Positions 8,220 to 17,081 of a stretch of DNA of 64,000 bases are shown here, one piece after another (position 1 is the stretch's first letter; each line of letters begins with the position of its first letter). Location: NCBI RefSeq assembly GCF_037138995.1, contig NZ_JBAXHI010000019.1, positions 5,423-69,422 on the forward strand. The letters are read 5' to 3'. The notes below the pieces were generated by a model. The model ran no database searches. It was given only the letters and a program-made list of their open reading frames with translations, and was not told the origin of the DNA. This stretch comes from Chlorohelix sp037138995 (GTDB lineage Bacteria > Chloroflexota > Chloroflexia > Chloroheliales > Chloroheliaceae). The position numbers were made by a program, and so were the translations under genes.

Positions 8220-9411
8220 GCCTTTGAATATCGGGTTCGATGCCCGCATGGTTTTTTACCGTCAGGCAGGTATTGGACAATATATCCTGAACTTGCTGCG
8301 GGAAATGGCACAGTTGCGTGACCCGCGTTTTCACCTGACCGTGTACCAGAGCCGCAAGGAGAAATCCCCACCGCAGCAATGGCTCGGCTATGAAATGCAC
8401 TCGCGGAAGTTGTGGACACCCCCGCACCACCGCTATGAGCAATATGCGCTACCCTTTGAAATTGCGCTGGGTAGCCCACAGGTTTTGCATAGCCCAGATT
8501 TTATCCAACCCTTTTTTCGTCCGATTCGGCGCGGAATCCTTCCTGCGCGTGCCGCTTCTGTTATTACCATCCACGACCTAGCGTTTAAGCAATTCCCGCA
8601 TCTACTAACCGAAGAAAGCGCCCGTTATTATGGGCAGGTCGAGCGTGCCGCCCAAAACGCACAGCGTATCATTGCGGTATCGCAAAACACCGCAAAGGAT
8701 GTGATAAACTATCTGAAAGCCTCGACTGAAAAGGTGCGAGTGGTGTACGAGGCTGCCCACCCGCTGTATTGCCCCCTTACTCCCCCTGAAATGGAAAAAC
8801 TCGGCAAATACGGGGCGCATGTTGTTGCCGAAAAGCTACGCAATAAGGGCGTGCGTGAGGATGAACAATTCATCTTGTTTGTCAGTACCATCGAACCGCG
8901 CAAAAATCTGCCCACTCTGTTACAGGCATATCGGGGCATAGTGGATCAATTGGGTGAGAACGCGCCGCGCTTGGCGCTGGCAGGGCGCGAGGGTTGGCTG
9001 TTCCGCGACATTTATCATGAGGCTTTGGATTTGGGGCTTGGGGACAAACTTATTTGGTTGGGGGGCGTTTCAACCGAAGAGCTTTTGTGGTTGTATAATA
9101 GAGCGGCTTGTCTGGCAATGCCTAGCCTATATGAAGGCTTTGGGTTACCGCCTCTCGAAGCGTTGGCTTGCGGAACTCCGGCGTTGGTGGCGGATACCAG
9201 TAGCTTGCCGGAAGTGGTAGGAGCAGCGGGTGTAATTTTGCCGTCCCAAGAACCGCTCGTTTGGAAAGATGCCTTGCTGGAATTGTGGCAAAATCGGGTG
9301 CTACGCAAGCGAGAAACTCTGGAAAAAGGCGCGGCGCAGGCAGCCCGCTTTTCATGGCGCAAAGCGGCTCAAGAAACCCTTGAAATTTATCTGGAAGCGT
9401 ACAAAACATGA
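8197..9411 (+). CDS. GT4-family glycosyltransferase
   Basis: A soluble GT-B fold glycosyltransferase of about 404 residues. Seen: N-terminal IGFDARMVFYRQAGIGQYILNL (acceptor domain glycine-rich loop), VITIHDLAF, ISVST-type hinge IIAVSQNTAKDV, FVSTIEPRKNLPTLL (start of the donor domain) and the EX7E motif PSLYEGFGLPPLEALACGTP with Glu313 and Glu321. It transfers a nucleotide-activated sugar, probably to a polysaccharide or glycolipid precursor, and may cooperate with the GT-C protein two genes upstream. I chose the ATG at 8197 because GAGG lies just before it; a GTG at 8176 in the same frame would add seven residues. The stop overlaps the pth start as ATGA. Confidence 0.9.
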   Translation: MAVINPAKPLNIGFDARMVFYRQAGIGQYILNLLREMAQLRDPRFHLTVYQSRKEKSPPQQWLGYEMHSRKLWTPPHHRYEQYALPFEIALGSPQVLHSPDFIQPFFRPIRRGILPARAASVITIHDLAFKQFPHLLTEESARYYGQVERAAQNAQRIIAVSQNTAKDVINYLKASTEKVRVVYEAAHPLYCPLTPPEMEKLGKYGAHVVAEKLRNKGVREDEQFILFVSTIEPRKNLPTLLQAYRGIVDQLGENAPRLALAGREGWLFRDIYHEALDLGLGDKLIWLGGVSTEELLWLYNRAACLAMPSLYEGFGLPPLEALACGTPALVADTSSLPEVVGAAGVILPSQEPLVWKDALLELWQNRVLRKRETLEKGAAQAARFSWRKAAQETLEIYLEAYKT

Positions 9412-9974
9412 AACTGGTGGTAGGGCTGGGCAATCCCGGCTTTCAATACGAAAAGAACCGTCATAACGTAGGCTTTCAATGCCTTGATTTTTTTGCTGTC
9501 CAGCATAGTATTAGATTTGATAAAAAGAGTATGCATGCCTTCTGGACTAAAACTAGTATCGGGGGTCAAGAGGTGGCTCTGGTAAAGCCTCAAACCTTCA
9601 TGAACCTGAGCGGAACCAGCGTGCTACAACTTGCGAACTTCTACAAGATAAACCCACGAGAGGATTTATTGGCTATATCGGATGACCTTGACCTACCCAC
9701 AGGGAAAATCCGATTGCGTACCAACGGTAGTAGCGGTGGTCAAAATGGCTTGAAGAATATCTTTGAAGTGTTTGGTACTCAGGAAATCCAGCGCATGCGA
9801 ATAGGTATCGGACGACCACATTACGGCAAGCCCCATGATTATGTTCTGAACGATTTTTCCGCTGAACAGGTTCCTATAATTACCGATGCGTTGGAGAAAG
9901 CTTCTGAAGCCATCGAAACATGGATAACACAAGGAATCGCCAAAGCTATGAATCTTTATAATAACTTGCCATAA
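9408..9974 (+). CDS. pth: Peptidyl-tRNA hydrolase
   Basis: Releases peptides from prematurely dropped peptidyl-tRNA. 188 residues, normal for bacterial Pth. Seen: LVVGLGNPGFQYEKNRHNVGF with substrate Asn9 and catalytic His19 (E. coli Asn10/His20), KPQTFMNLSG with the second Asn, SDDLDLPTGKIRLR with the conserved Asp, and GSSGGQNGLKNI. The start overlaps the preceding glycosyltransferase by 4 nt (ATGA), which indicates translational coupling. It is the last gene of the operon. Confidence 0.97.
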   Translation: MKLVVGLGNPGFQYEKNRHNVGFQCLDFFAVQHSIRFDKKSMHAFWTKTSIGGQEVALVKPQTFMNLSGTSVLQLANFYKINPREDLLAISDDLDLPTGKIRLRTNGSSGGQNGLKNIFEVFGTQEIQRMRIGIGRPHYGKPHDYVLNDFSAEQVPIITDALEKASEAIETWITQGIAKAMNLYNNLP

Positions 9975-10062
9975 AGACCTTGAAGCCAACCGAAAGTATT
10001 TTAATTGTTGCAGTTCCATTTGAATAATGTCCTGTACGCAATGATTTATTGCTAAGTATGAA

Positions 10063-10092
10063 TTGGACGGCATAAATTATAACAGGTAATAT
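10063..10092 (+). promoter_or_regulatory. Promoter candidate for MFS transporter
   Basis: TTGGAC (10063-10068), 18-nt spacer, TAATAT (10087-10092), 46 nt before the ATG at 10138. Downstream lie two copies of GGAAATCATTTT (10101-10112 and 10124-10135), which could be an operator. Confidence 0.4.
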
Positions 10093-10100
10093 TTATGTGC

Positions 10101-10135
10101 GGAAATCATTTTTATAATACGGGGAAATCATTTTC
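10101..10135 (+). repeat. 12-bp direct repeat upstream of the MFS gene
   Basis: GGAAATCATTTT occurs at 10101-10112 and again at 10124-10135, start to start 23 bp (about two helical turns), with TATAATACGG between. The spacing and position, between the promoter candidate and the start codon, suggest a regulator binding site. Confidence 0.5.
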
Positions 10136-10137
10136 AA

Positions 10138-11349
10138 ATGTCGATTTGTGAAGCGTTCTTGTTCACTAGAATAGATACACAACATAAAGCGGTTTCGCAA
10201 AGCACAATTTTATGGGTGTTGGGCGGTTCTACGGTAGCAGTATTTTCAAATATGTATGCTACGCAGCCGATATTACCGATTATCGGTGAAGAATTTGGCT
10301 TGAAGCCTAGCGAAGCAGGTATGACTGTTAGTGCATTGGTACTAGCGGTAGGTTGTAGCGCGGTATTTTTCGGATTCCTGATAGATCGTTTTGGACCTCG
10401 CCGAGTGATGGTAGCAAGTACGCTGGCATTGGTCTTTCCTACCTTGATGTGTGCCGTTTCGCCTTTTTTCCAATTCCTATTGCTGTCCCGTGTCGCACAA
10501 GGACTCTTAATTCCGGGTTTTATTGCCGGGGTACTTGCCTATATTCACGAGGAATTTTCCAGTAGGCGCGGAATGGCAATCGGTTGGTACACCGCCTCAA
10601 CTATCTTTGGGGGCTTTTCAGGGCGCGTAATTGGCGGGTTGCTGACCGAATTTGTAAACTGGAGAACCGCATTTGTAGGGTTTGCTCTTTTTAATCTGGT
10701 AGCCTATTTGATAATGCGCCGCTACCTGCCAGAATCGCATCATTCCTCGCGCAATGCTACCAATCGCAGCAAAGGACACAGCTTAAACAGTTTTATTATT
10801 GCCTTCAAAAATCGCAATCTGGTGGGCGCATTTCTGGTAGGTCCTGCAATATTTTTCCCTTTTATCGGCTTGTTTACCTACTTGCCTTATTATCTTACCA
10901 AACCTCCTTTCAATCTCTCCACCTTGTTGGTTAGCTTTATCTTCGTGGTGTATCTAATCGGCACTTTTTCCGCGCCCATCGCAGGCAGATTAAGCGATAG
11001 GTATAGCCGCCGGGCGGTTATAGGGATAGGGTTATTGATAATGATGTTTGGTATTGCCCTAACCCTGACTCCATGGCTGTTATCGGTTTTCGCGGGGTTG
11101 CTATTTTTATGTTTCGGTATGTTCACGGTGCAATCCACTACCAACGCTTATGTTGGCGACAATATTCAGGAAAATCAGGGGCGCGGTAGTGCGGTAGCGC
11201 TCTATCAGATGTTTTTCTATCTGGGCGGTACTATTGGCGGCATTGTTCCCGGTTTGTTATGGCAGAGTGGCGGTTGGCTACCCTTAATATGTGGATGTCT
11301 TGCCGCGTTGGTTGCCGGATTCCTCGCTGTCGTGTGGGTTTGCCGTTAA
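10138..11349 (+). CDS. MFS transporter, YnfM-like exporter
   Basis: 403 residues with about 12 TM segments. Typical MFS signatures: an N-half ATQPILPIIGEEFGLKPSEAG as in the YnfM/arabinose-effluxer branch, loop 2-3 motif A as GFLIDRFGPRRVMVAS, LSRVAQGLLIPGF, and the C-half counterpart GRLSDRYSRRAVIGIG. A proton-coupled exporter of small molecules is likely, with substrate unknown. The gene stands alone, behind a promoter candidate with a 12-bp direct repeat. The Shine-Dalgarno is poorly placed: GGGG lies 13 nt upstream of the ATG. A start a few codons later is possible because the first about 20 residues are not conserved-looking. Confidence 0.88.
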   Translation: MSICEAFLFTRIDTQHKAVSQSTILWVLGGSTVAVFSNMYATQPILPIIGEEFGLKPSEAGMTVSALVLAVGCSAVFFGFLIDRFGPRRVMVASTLALVFPTLMCAVSPFFQFLLLSRVAQGLLIPGFIAGVLAYIHEEFSSRRGMAIGWYTASTIFGGFSGRVIGGLLTEFVNWRTAFVGFALFNLVAYLIMRRYLPESHHSSRNATNRSKGHSLNSFIIAFKNRNLVGAFLVGPAIFFPFIGLFTYLPYYLTKPPFNLSTLLVSFIFVVYLIGTFSAPIAGRLSDRYSRRAVIGIGLLIMMFGIALTLTPWLLSVFAGLLFLCFGMFTVQSTTNAYVGDNIQENQGRGSAVALYQMFFYLGGTIGGIVPGLLWQSGGWLPLICGCLAALVAGFLAVVWVCR

Positions 11350-11508
11350 CACGAATTTGCTTTGTTTGCGCTTTATTATAGGGTAGTTGCAAAATCAGAA
11401 AATTGTTTTTGTAGCCACACTTCCCAAAACCCCTTCTTTGTATTGAGCAATGCCATTCCTGCAACCGCCCTGACCGCCTAATTCCCTTATTTTCATTAAT
11501 TTGAATTT

Positions 11509-11517
11509 TGCTATAAT
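11509..11517 (+). promoter_or_regulatory. Extended -10 promoter for the glycoside hydrolase
   Basis: TG (11509-11510), C, TATAAT (11512-11517), a perfect extended -10. Transcription would begin near 11524. This rules out a coding start at 11501 and supports the ATG at 11582. Confidence 0.55.
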
Positions 11518-11581
11518 ATGTAAAGTAGAATTTATTCACCTACCCTACCTTTTTACGCTTCTGGAAAGGGCGATACTGGAT

Positions 11582-13420
11582 ATGCCTCGCAAAGTAATAT
11601 TATTAACCTTATCAATAATTCTATCAGGAATTTTTATAACTAGCTTTGCCAGTGGCGGTTTGAAATTACCCGAAGCAGGCGCTGCTACCGACCAAAATGC
11701 CGAATTATTTGGGCTGGTAGGGCGTGACCCGTGGTACGAGTGGAATACTAACCCCAACTCTCCTAATACTATGAACTATGAGTTTATGGATAATATGGCT
11801 CGCCAAATGGCGTTAATGGGCGTGCGGTGGGTGCGTATAGAATTTCGTGCCGATGTTGCAGGAGGGATACGCGGAGGCGTTTTTAATTATCAGAAATATG
11901 ATGATTTTATCTTCAATATTGCGCCTCGCTACCATTTAAAGATACTGGCATTATTGGGGGCGGATACTATTACCAGTAAGAGCGCCAGTGACCCTGATTT
12001 ATTTTATCCGCGTCTGAATGACCCTGCCGACCGTTCTGACCGTACTAACAATTGGATTAGGGTTTTTGCAGCACGCGCCAAAGAAATAACAGACCATTAC
12101 GGTGATGCAGTACAGGCTTATGAAATATTGAATGAGCCAAATATATGGTACGGTATTGCTGCAAATCCCGATAGTATTGGCGCGTTGATGTCCTATACTT
12201 ATCGAACTCTCAAGCCTGACCATCCCAATTCGCGTTTTATTACTGGCGCGGTGATTGCTCCCGGTGCGCCCGGTTCTGACCCGCTCGGCTATTTGAGCGC
12301 GATTTATCGCTCTCCGGCGGTACAGGATTATAATTATAGCAAGCAATATGCGAATAATAACCCTTTCCCGTGGGATGGAATCGGCTGGCACCCCTATTTT
12401 CTGGAAAATGTAAATGCTTCTATTGCCAGCACTAGAGATGCGGCAGCGCGTATGCGACAGGCGGGTGATAATTTCAGCAAGTTGTGGATTACGGAGGTAG
12501 GGCGACCTGCTCAGCTAAATGCTAACGGTTGTGGGGCTACCGCCGAAGAAGCAGACCAATCGGATTTCTTGACGCGCTATTACAGTACGATATTGGCAAA
12601 TGACTTGGATAAAGTTCAAACTATCTTTTGGTTTAAATATGAGGATTTCTATGAAGGCGATACAACACATGCGTGGGGTCTGGTAAAGCTGGATACGGAT
12701 AATAAAAATGGGTATAAAGTGAGCGGTAGGGCTGTATATTTGAAAGCGGGTTATTATGCCTACCAAAATTTAGCTAACCCTGACCCCGGCATTCTCGGCT
12801 TACCAATTGATAAGGTCGCCCCTCCCGCCAATCAGTATTCGCCCTCTAACCCGGATGGCTCATTCTATTTTTCTGAAACAGGTCATACTTTGAGCGGCGC
12901 TTTCTTGAAATACTGGATAAAATACGGCGGGTTGGATTTGTTCGGCTTTCCGCTCACCGAACCGTTTCAAGAAGAGAGCCGAACTGACGGCAAGAAATAT
13001 CTGGTTCAATATTTCCAGCGGGAACGCTTTGAATATCATCCCGAATTTACCGGAACACCCTACGAGGTTTTGTTAGGGTTGTTGGGTAATGACATATTAG
13101 CTTCGGCTTGCCGCTCTTTCCCCCGCGCCGCTGCTCCAACAATCCCGCTACCCGCAGACCGTTTTTATTTTCCTGAAACGGGACACTATCTGGGCTTTGG
13201 GTTTAAGGGTTACTGGCAGCAACACGGCGGTCTTTCAATTTTTGGCTATCCGGTGAGTGAGGCATTCTCTGAAGCTGGTACTGATGGTAAAAGCTATGTG
13301 GTGCAATATTTCCAGAGAGCGCGTTTTGAATACCACCCGGAATTTACCGGAACGAAATATGAGGTGCAACTTGGCTTGTTAGGTTTCCAGATACTCAGGC
13401 AACGGGGGTGGGTACATTAG
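11582..13420 (+). CDS. Secreted clan A (TIM-barrel) glycoside hydrolase with two C-terminal repeat modules
   Basis: 612 residues from the ATG at 11582. The start gives a clean signal peptide (MPRKVILLTLSIILSGIF, cleavage near residue 30-40). Residues about 40-400 form a TIM-barrel hydrolase like GH5/GH39/GH42-type clan A enzymes: GVRWVRIEFR, YEILNEPNIW with acid/base Glu185, WHPYF, KLWITEVGRP with nucleophile Glu305, and IFWFKYED. Residues about 420-505 and 520-605 are two copies of one module: FYFSETGHTL.. LFGFPLTEPF.. VQYFQRERFEYHPEFTGTPYE, and FYFPETGHYL.. IFGYPVSEAF.. VQYFQRARFEYHPEFTGTKYE. The module also appears in the subtilase at 17875. Substrate is unknown. The gene ends 4 bp inside the convergent rpiB-like gene. 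Confidence 0.85.
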   Translation: MPRKVILLTLSIILSGIFITSFASGGLKLPEAGAATDQNAELFGLVGRDPWYEWNTNPNSPNTMNYEFMDNMARQMALMGVRWVRIEFRADVAGGIRGGVFNYQKYDDFIFNIAPRYHLKILALLGADTITSKSASDPDLFYPRLNDPADRSDRTNNWIRVFAARAKEITDHYGDAVQAYEILNEPNIWYGIAANPDSIGALMSYTYRTLKPDHPNSRFITGAVIAPGAPGSDPLGYLSAIYRSPAVQDYNYSKQYANNNPFPWDGIGWHPYFLENVNASIASTRDAAARMRQAGDNFSKLWITEVGRPAQLNANGCGATAEEADQSDFLTRYYSTILANDLDKVQTIFWFKYEDFYEGDTTHAWGLVKLDTDNKNGYKVSGRAVYLKAGYYAYQNLANPDPGILGLPIDKVAPPANQYSPSNPDGSFYFSETGHTLSGAFLKYWIKYGGLDLFGFPLTEPFQEESRTDGKKYLVQYFQRERFEYHPEFTGTPYEVLLGLLGNDILASACRSFPRAAAPTIPLPADRFYFPETGHYLGFGFKGYWQQHGGLSIFGYPVSEAFSEAGTDGKSYVVQYFQRARFEYHPEFTGTKYEVQLGLLGFQILRQRGWVH

Positions 13421-13857
13421 CTTTCCAGCGCAGCAACATTATGTCGTTCTGATTCTTCAAATGTCGCGCTGAACCATGCTTCTAGAATTTCTTTTGCTAT
13501 TTGCTCAGAAACCAAGCGCAAACTAAGCGCCAGTACATTTGCATCGTTCCATTTGCGTGCGCCCTCTGCTGTTGCGGGGTCGGTGCAAAGCGCGGCGCGT
13601 ACCCCCGGCACTTTGTTGGCAGCAATGCTCACGCCTGTGCCAGTCCAACAACATGCTATACCTTGCTGATAAATGCCTTTTGCCACGCCTTCGCCCACTC
13701 TCTTGCCTACTTCAGCCCATTGTTGAGCGTGTTCCTCCGGGCTACCGTCAGGATTAAGCGTACCAATCGGGTGAACCTCATGCCCTCTTTTTTGCAACTC
13801 TTCTATCAGGAAATCGGTCAGATGGGAACGCTCGTCACTGCCAATAATTAGTTTCAA
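13417..13857 (-). CDS. rpiB: RpiB/LacA/LacB-family sugar-phosphate isomerase
   Basis: Interconverts aldose and ketose phosphates, most likely ribose 5-phosphate and ribulose 5-phosphate. I place the start at TTG 13857, giving MKLIIGSDERSH, because GAGAGG sits 6 nt upstream on the minus strand. An ATG at 13899 would overlap the upstream gene and add 14 residues the family lacks. The resulting 146 residues match normal RpiB length. Seen: GSDERSHLTDFLIEEL, then CCWTGTGVSIAANKVPGVRAAL with Cys70 aligning to the catalytic cysteine, then ARKWNDANVLALSLR. The insertion-type variant WTGTG replaces the common CGTGIG. Last gene of a four-gene minus-strand operon. Confidence 0.87.
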   Translation of the reverse strand: MKLIIGSDERSHLTDFLIEELQKRGHEVHPIGTLNPDGSPEEHAQQWAEVGKRVGEGVAKGIYQQGIACCWTGTGVSIAANKVPGVRAALCTDPATAEGARKWNDANVLALSLRLVSEQIAKEILEAWFSATFEESERHNVAALES

Positions 13858-13867
13858 TATTTGCCTC

Positions 13868-14860
13868 TCAATTTTGCGGGGATATTTTAAGCCGTTCATC
13901 TATGGTAATAACCGGGTGCGCCGCGAATTGAGGCTGCCAGCGTTTTGATTCAGCTTGTTGCAAAGAGGCTTGCCAGTTTACCGCGTCAAAGAACGCCAAC
14001 GCTCGCTTTTTATATTCTTTTGGTATTCTGCCAAATATTTCTACATGCCCTGATTCTGGGTCAATCCAAAGGGTTTTCGGCTCTTTCGCCAGCGCGTAAA
14101 GTATTCGGCTATTTTCTAACGGGGTTAAGGTATCGGAACCGCCATGAATTAGAAATAGGGGGCGGGGCGCAATACGGCGCACAAAACTTGAGGGGTGGGA
14201 TTTTTTTGCAAGGAAGCGATGGTGCATTGCCATTTGAGCATAGGCGTATTTGGCAAGGAAGGTTGCCAAAGACTCCGGAAGCTTAAACTGACGATTTATT
14301 TCAGTTGTAATAGAACGCCATAACTCAGAAAAAGGGCTATCGGCTACAACTGCCGCGATGTGAGGGTTTTCTGCCGCCGCTATTATGGCTGCGGCTGCGC
14401 CCATAGAAAAGCCAATAACACCAATCCTTCTTTCACCACGATTCAAAAGCCAATCCACCGCCGCATGCAGGTCTATGCGCTCAATATATGCCATCGAAGT
14501 TCCGTTTGAGCCTTCGCTGCGCCCGTGTCCCCGAAAATCAAACATAAAAACATTGTAGCCGCCTTGGCGCAACCACTCTGCATGCTGAATATCCGGCACT
14601 TTTGAACCGGCGTAACCATGCGCTATAATAATAGTAGCTTTTGAGTTTTCAGCAGGAATAAACCAGCCCTGCAACTTTAATTTATCTCGTGTGAGAAAGG
14701 TAAATTCTTCAAATTCAAGACCAAGTATTGCCGGAGTTTGGTTATCCAATTGTCGTGGCGGATAACAAAGACGCTTAACCGCATATTTATGCAAAAGCTG
14801 TCTAAAGCTCAGGCTGACCCCGATAGTAGCAGCTATAGCCGCAAGACGCATTTTTAGCAT
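13868..14860 (-). CDS. Alpha/beta hydrolase, membrane-anchored
   Basis: 330 residues. A short hydrophobic N-terminus (LAAIAATIGVSLSF) suggests an anchor or signal. Then comes an alpha/beta-hydrolase fold of the YqkD/BAAT-like type: IIIAHGYAGSK (oxyanion region), FMFDFRGHGRSEG, VIGFSMGAAAA with nucleophile Ser152, LIHGGSDTLTP with the acid Asp, and PESGHVEIF with the His. Serine esterase, lipase or peptidase activity is likely; the substrate cannot be read. It lies 10 nt upstream of rpiB in the same orientation and 75 nt downstream of the GT-C-like gene. Confidence 0.85.
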   Translation of the reverse strand: MLKMRLAAIAATIGVSLSFRQLLHKYAVKRLCYPPRQLDNQTPAILGLEFEEFTFLTRDKLKLQGWFIPAENSKATIIIAHGYAGSKVPDIQHAEWLRQGGYNVFMFDFRGHGRSEGSNGTSMAYIERIDLHAAVDWLLNRGERRIGVIGFSMGAAAAIIAAAENPHIAAVVADSPFSELWRSITTEINRQFKLPESLATFLAKYAYAQMAMHHRFLAKKSHPSSFVRRIAPRPLFLIHGGSDTLTPLENSRILYALAKEPKTLWIDPESGHVEIFGRIPKEYKKRALAFFDAVNWQASLQQAESKRWQPQFAAHPVITIDERLKISPQN

Positions 14861-14935
14861 ACGCTACAAACCCCTAAATTTACAGAATGAGTAATCGCTA
14901 CTTATTAAATTATACGAGCAGAATTAGCGCAAGTT

Positions 14936-17077
14936 TCAACCCGAACCGGGCGGTAGGATGTAGTAAAAAACACGGGAGTACCATATTACCAGCCCTTCCC
15001 ATGCTAAATAAACTACCAGAATTATGGAGAGGGTTGGTACAACTATACGCAATATTGCGCGGTTTTTTGAATTGAGGAAATCGGAGAGTTTTACCAGCGC
15101 AAAGCCGCTCAACAAGCAGAGCAAAGGAGCGGCAAAGAGCATATGCTTTTGGAGCAGGTTTACCCGCAAATCAACCAGCGCGAACAGTAAAAATATTGCC
15201 AGCCATGCTGCCCACAAACCGTAAACCGCTTTTTGGAATGGGGTAGCTTCTTTTTTACGGTAGGGTAATAGAGTAACGATACCTACTAACGCCAACAAAA
15301 ACGGTATTAATCGGAAATGCACCCATAGCTGTGGAAAAAAGCCGCTTAGAAGCTCTTTGCCCAATAATGCTTTAGTTTGACCGATTGAGCCTGAGCTTCC
15401 TAGCTTTTCTAACAAAGCCGGGAGTGATACCGTCAAGAAAGAAAACAGATAAAAACCGTAGTACAACGCTAATGCCAACCCAAAACCAATTGAACCGATT
15501 ATGGCGAGTCGGAAGGCGGCATTGCGTGTTTCAGGTCGCGCAAGCCACCAGAAAAATAACGCTATAACCAATGTACCTAGTAACAAAAAGGTGCTGGTAT
15601 GAGCCAGCAAAGCGAAGCCCAATGCCAAACCCGCCACAATGCTTTTCTTATTGGAAACTTTGTCTGAATTAATTGCGCTGAGCAAAAGCGCGAAGAAGAT
15701 GAGCGTCAGCCAGTGCGCGAGCATAGAATTATACCCGCCATCGCTGAACAGCAAATAACTGAGCGGATAGAATCCCAGTAATCCGGCAGCAATAACCCCT
15801 GCCCTACCGCCGAAATCCTTGCCATAGGCTTGCCTTGCTATGATGTATATTAGGAAAAGTTGGGAGGCTTCTAGCCACGCCGCGAGGCAATTTACCGCAG
15901 CATATAAATCCGGGTTATGTCCCGGAAAGATTAGCGCAAGTGGCGCGGCAAAAAGATAGAACAAAGGTGAATAGGGCAAGGTAAAGTTTATGCCCCATTG
16001 CCCCAACACCGCAGAACCTGACTCCGCGCCTGTCACACTCTTTCCGGCAGTAATATTGAAATATTGGTTCCAGAAATCGCCGGGATTTTCCCAGAAACGT
16101 AAAATCTGATGAATCCGAAACCAATGGTCAATGGTTGAAAAAGCCGGATGGTTCAAACCTGCCGCTTTTATTACGAATACGGCGCAAAACAGCAACCCTA
16201 ACCAACGGGCTTGCGCTGTGGGAATCACTTCACCTATCCAGCGTGCGGTTACTCGTAACCCCAGAACCAGCAAGGGATAAGCCAGCAAGATATTAAGCCA
16301 TAATTCCGTGAGAGGCGGCATAAGATAGGGGCGATAGAAACCGAGCGCAATAGCCAGTGCAAGGGCTAAACCTGCGCCCCAAAACCCCGCCGCTCGCTCT
16401 GACCATCCCGCTCTGACCCCCCATAAAAATACGAGGGAAAGTATTGTCAGCAACATTGCAAGGTGCGGCAAACTTGGGATTATGGGGCGCCCATTCGTTG
16501 GGGTTGCTTCCAGCCTTACTTTGCTGACTACTACGCCAAGCGGCAGATTATGAGTTTTGTCGGGAAAAGGGTTAAGGGTACGCAAGGTAAAAATCAGGTC
16601 GCCTTCAAGTTTGCTGCCGTTCGAGCTATAGTCAAAGCGGTAGGGGTTGTTGCCGGGACCAACTTTGACTTCCCCTAGCAAGGTCTGTTCATGCCACACC
16701 TGCACTTTTGCAGGAGCAAGAGCCGCCGGGCGACCCCCCACTGCCATAGTTATAATCAAGGTGGCGGAAGGGACACGTCCATAGCCATAAAATCTTAATC
16801 GGCTTTCATCGCTTGACCACCGGAAGGAAAATTCATTATTTGACTCAGGTTGGTTAAAAGACTGAGCATACAAATTATCGCCGGCGCTGGTGATGCCAAG
16901 CGCGAACTCAAAGACTTGTGGAATCTGATAGGCAAGGGTAAAGAGAGTTGCGGAAAAAAGTAGCAGCGCATGCAACACCCATGAGCCTAGTCCCCGCTTG
17001 AGATAGGCAAACTCATCATGCAATAAAGTCAGCACACTATTTTTATACGTGAGGCTAGGGCTTTGCGCTTGGGACAT
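14936..17077 (-). CDS. GT-C-like multispanning membrane protein
   Basis: 713 residues. One N-terminal TM (about 32-52) is followed by an extracytoplasmic beta-rich segment (about 55-205) and then at least ten TM helices. The region SVTGAESGS.. INFTLPYSPLFYLFAAPLALIFPGHNPDLYA resembles the first long extracytoplasmic loop of PTPS-related/GT-C proteins, and LLFSDGGYNSMLAHWLTL the next. The start of the extracytoplasmic segment (NNEFSFRWSSDESRLRF) matches that of the protein at 1258-3948, so the two are distant paralogues. It is probably a lipid-linked-sugar glycosyltransferase, but no catalytic residues can be assigned. It starts 4 nt after the CoA-binding gene stops and has no Shine-Dalgarno of its own, so translational coupling is likely. 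Confidence 0.7.
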   Translation of the reverse strand: MSQAQSPSLTYKNSVLTLLHDEFAYLKRGLGSWVLHALLLFSATLFTLAYQIPQVFEFALGITSAGDNLYAQSFNQPESNNEFSFRWSSDESRLRFYGYGRVPSATLIITMAVGGRPAALAPAKVQVWHEQTLLGEVKVGPGNNPYRFDYSSNGSKLEGDLIFTLRTLNPFPDKTHNLPLGVVVSKVRLEATPTNGRPIIPSLPHLAMLLTILSLVFLWGVRAGWSERAAGFWGAGLALALAIALGFYRPYLMPPLTELWLNILLAYPLLVLGLRVTARWIGEVIPTAQARWLGLLFCAVFVIKAAGLNHPAFSTIDHWFRIHQILRFWENPGDFWNQYFNITAGKSVTGAESGSAVLGQWGINFTLPYSPLFYLFAAPLALIFPGHNPDLYAAVNCLAAWLEASQLFLIYIIARQAYGKDFGGRAGVIAAGLLGFYPLSYLLFSDGGYNSMLAHWLTLIFFALLLSAINSDKVSNKKSIVAGLALGFALLAHTSTFLLLGTLVIALFFWWLARPETRNAAFRLAIIGSIGFGLALALYYGFYLFSFLTVSLPALLEKLGSSGSIGQTKALLGKELLSGFFPQLWVHFRLIPFLLALVGIVTLLPYRKKEATPFQKAVYGLWAAWLAIFLLFALVDLRVNLLQKHMLFAAPLLCLLSGFALVKLSDFLNSKNRAILRIVVPTLSIILVVYLAWEGLVIWYSRVFYYILPPGSG

Positions 17078-17081
17078 TGTT

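Noticed and set aside
11501..11581. Upstream TTG start for the glycoside hydrolase
   Set aside because: A perfect extended -10 (11509-11517) lies inside it, and the ATG at 11582 begins a proper signal peptide.
13858..13899. ATG at 13899 as rpiB start
   Set aside because: It overlaps the upstream hydrolase gene and adds residues absent in the family. TTG 13857 has GAGAGG at ideal spacing.
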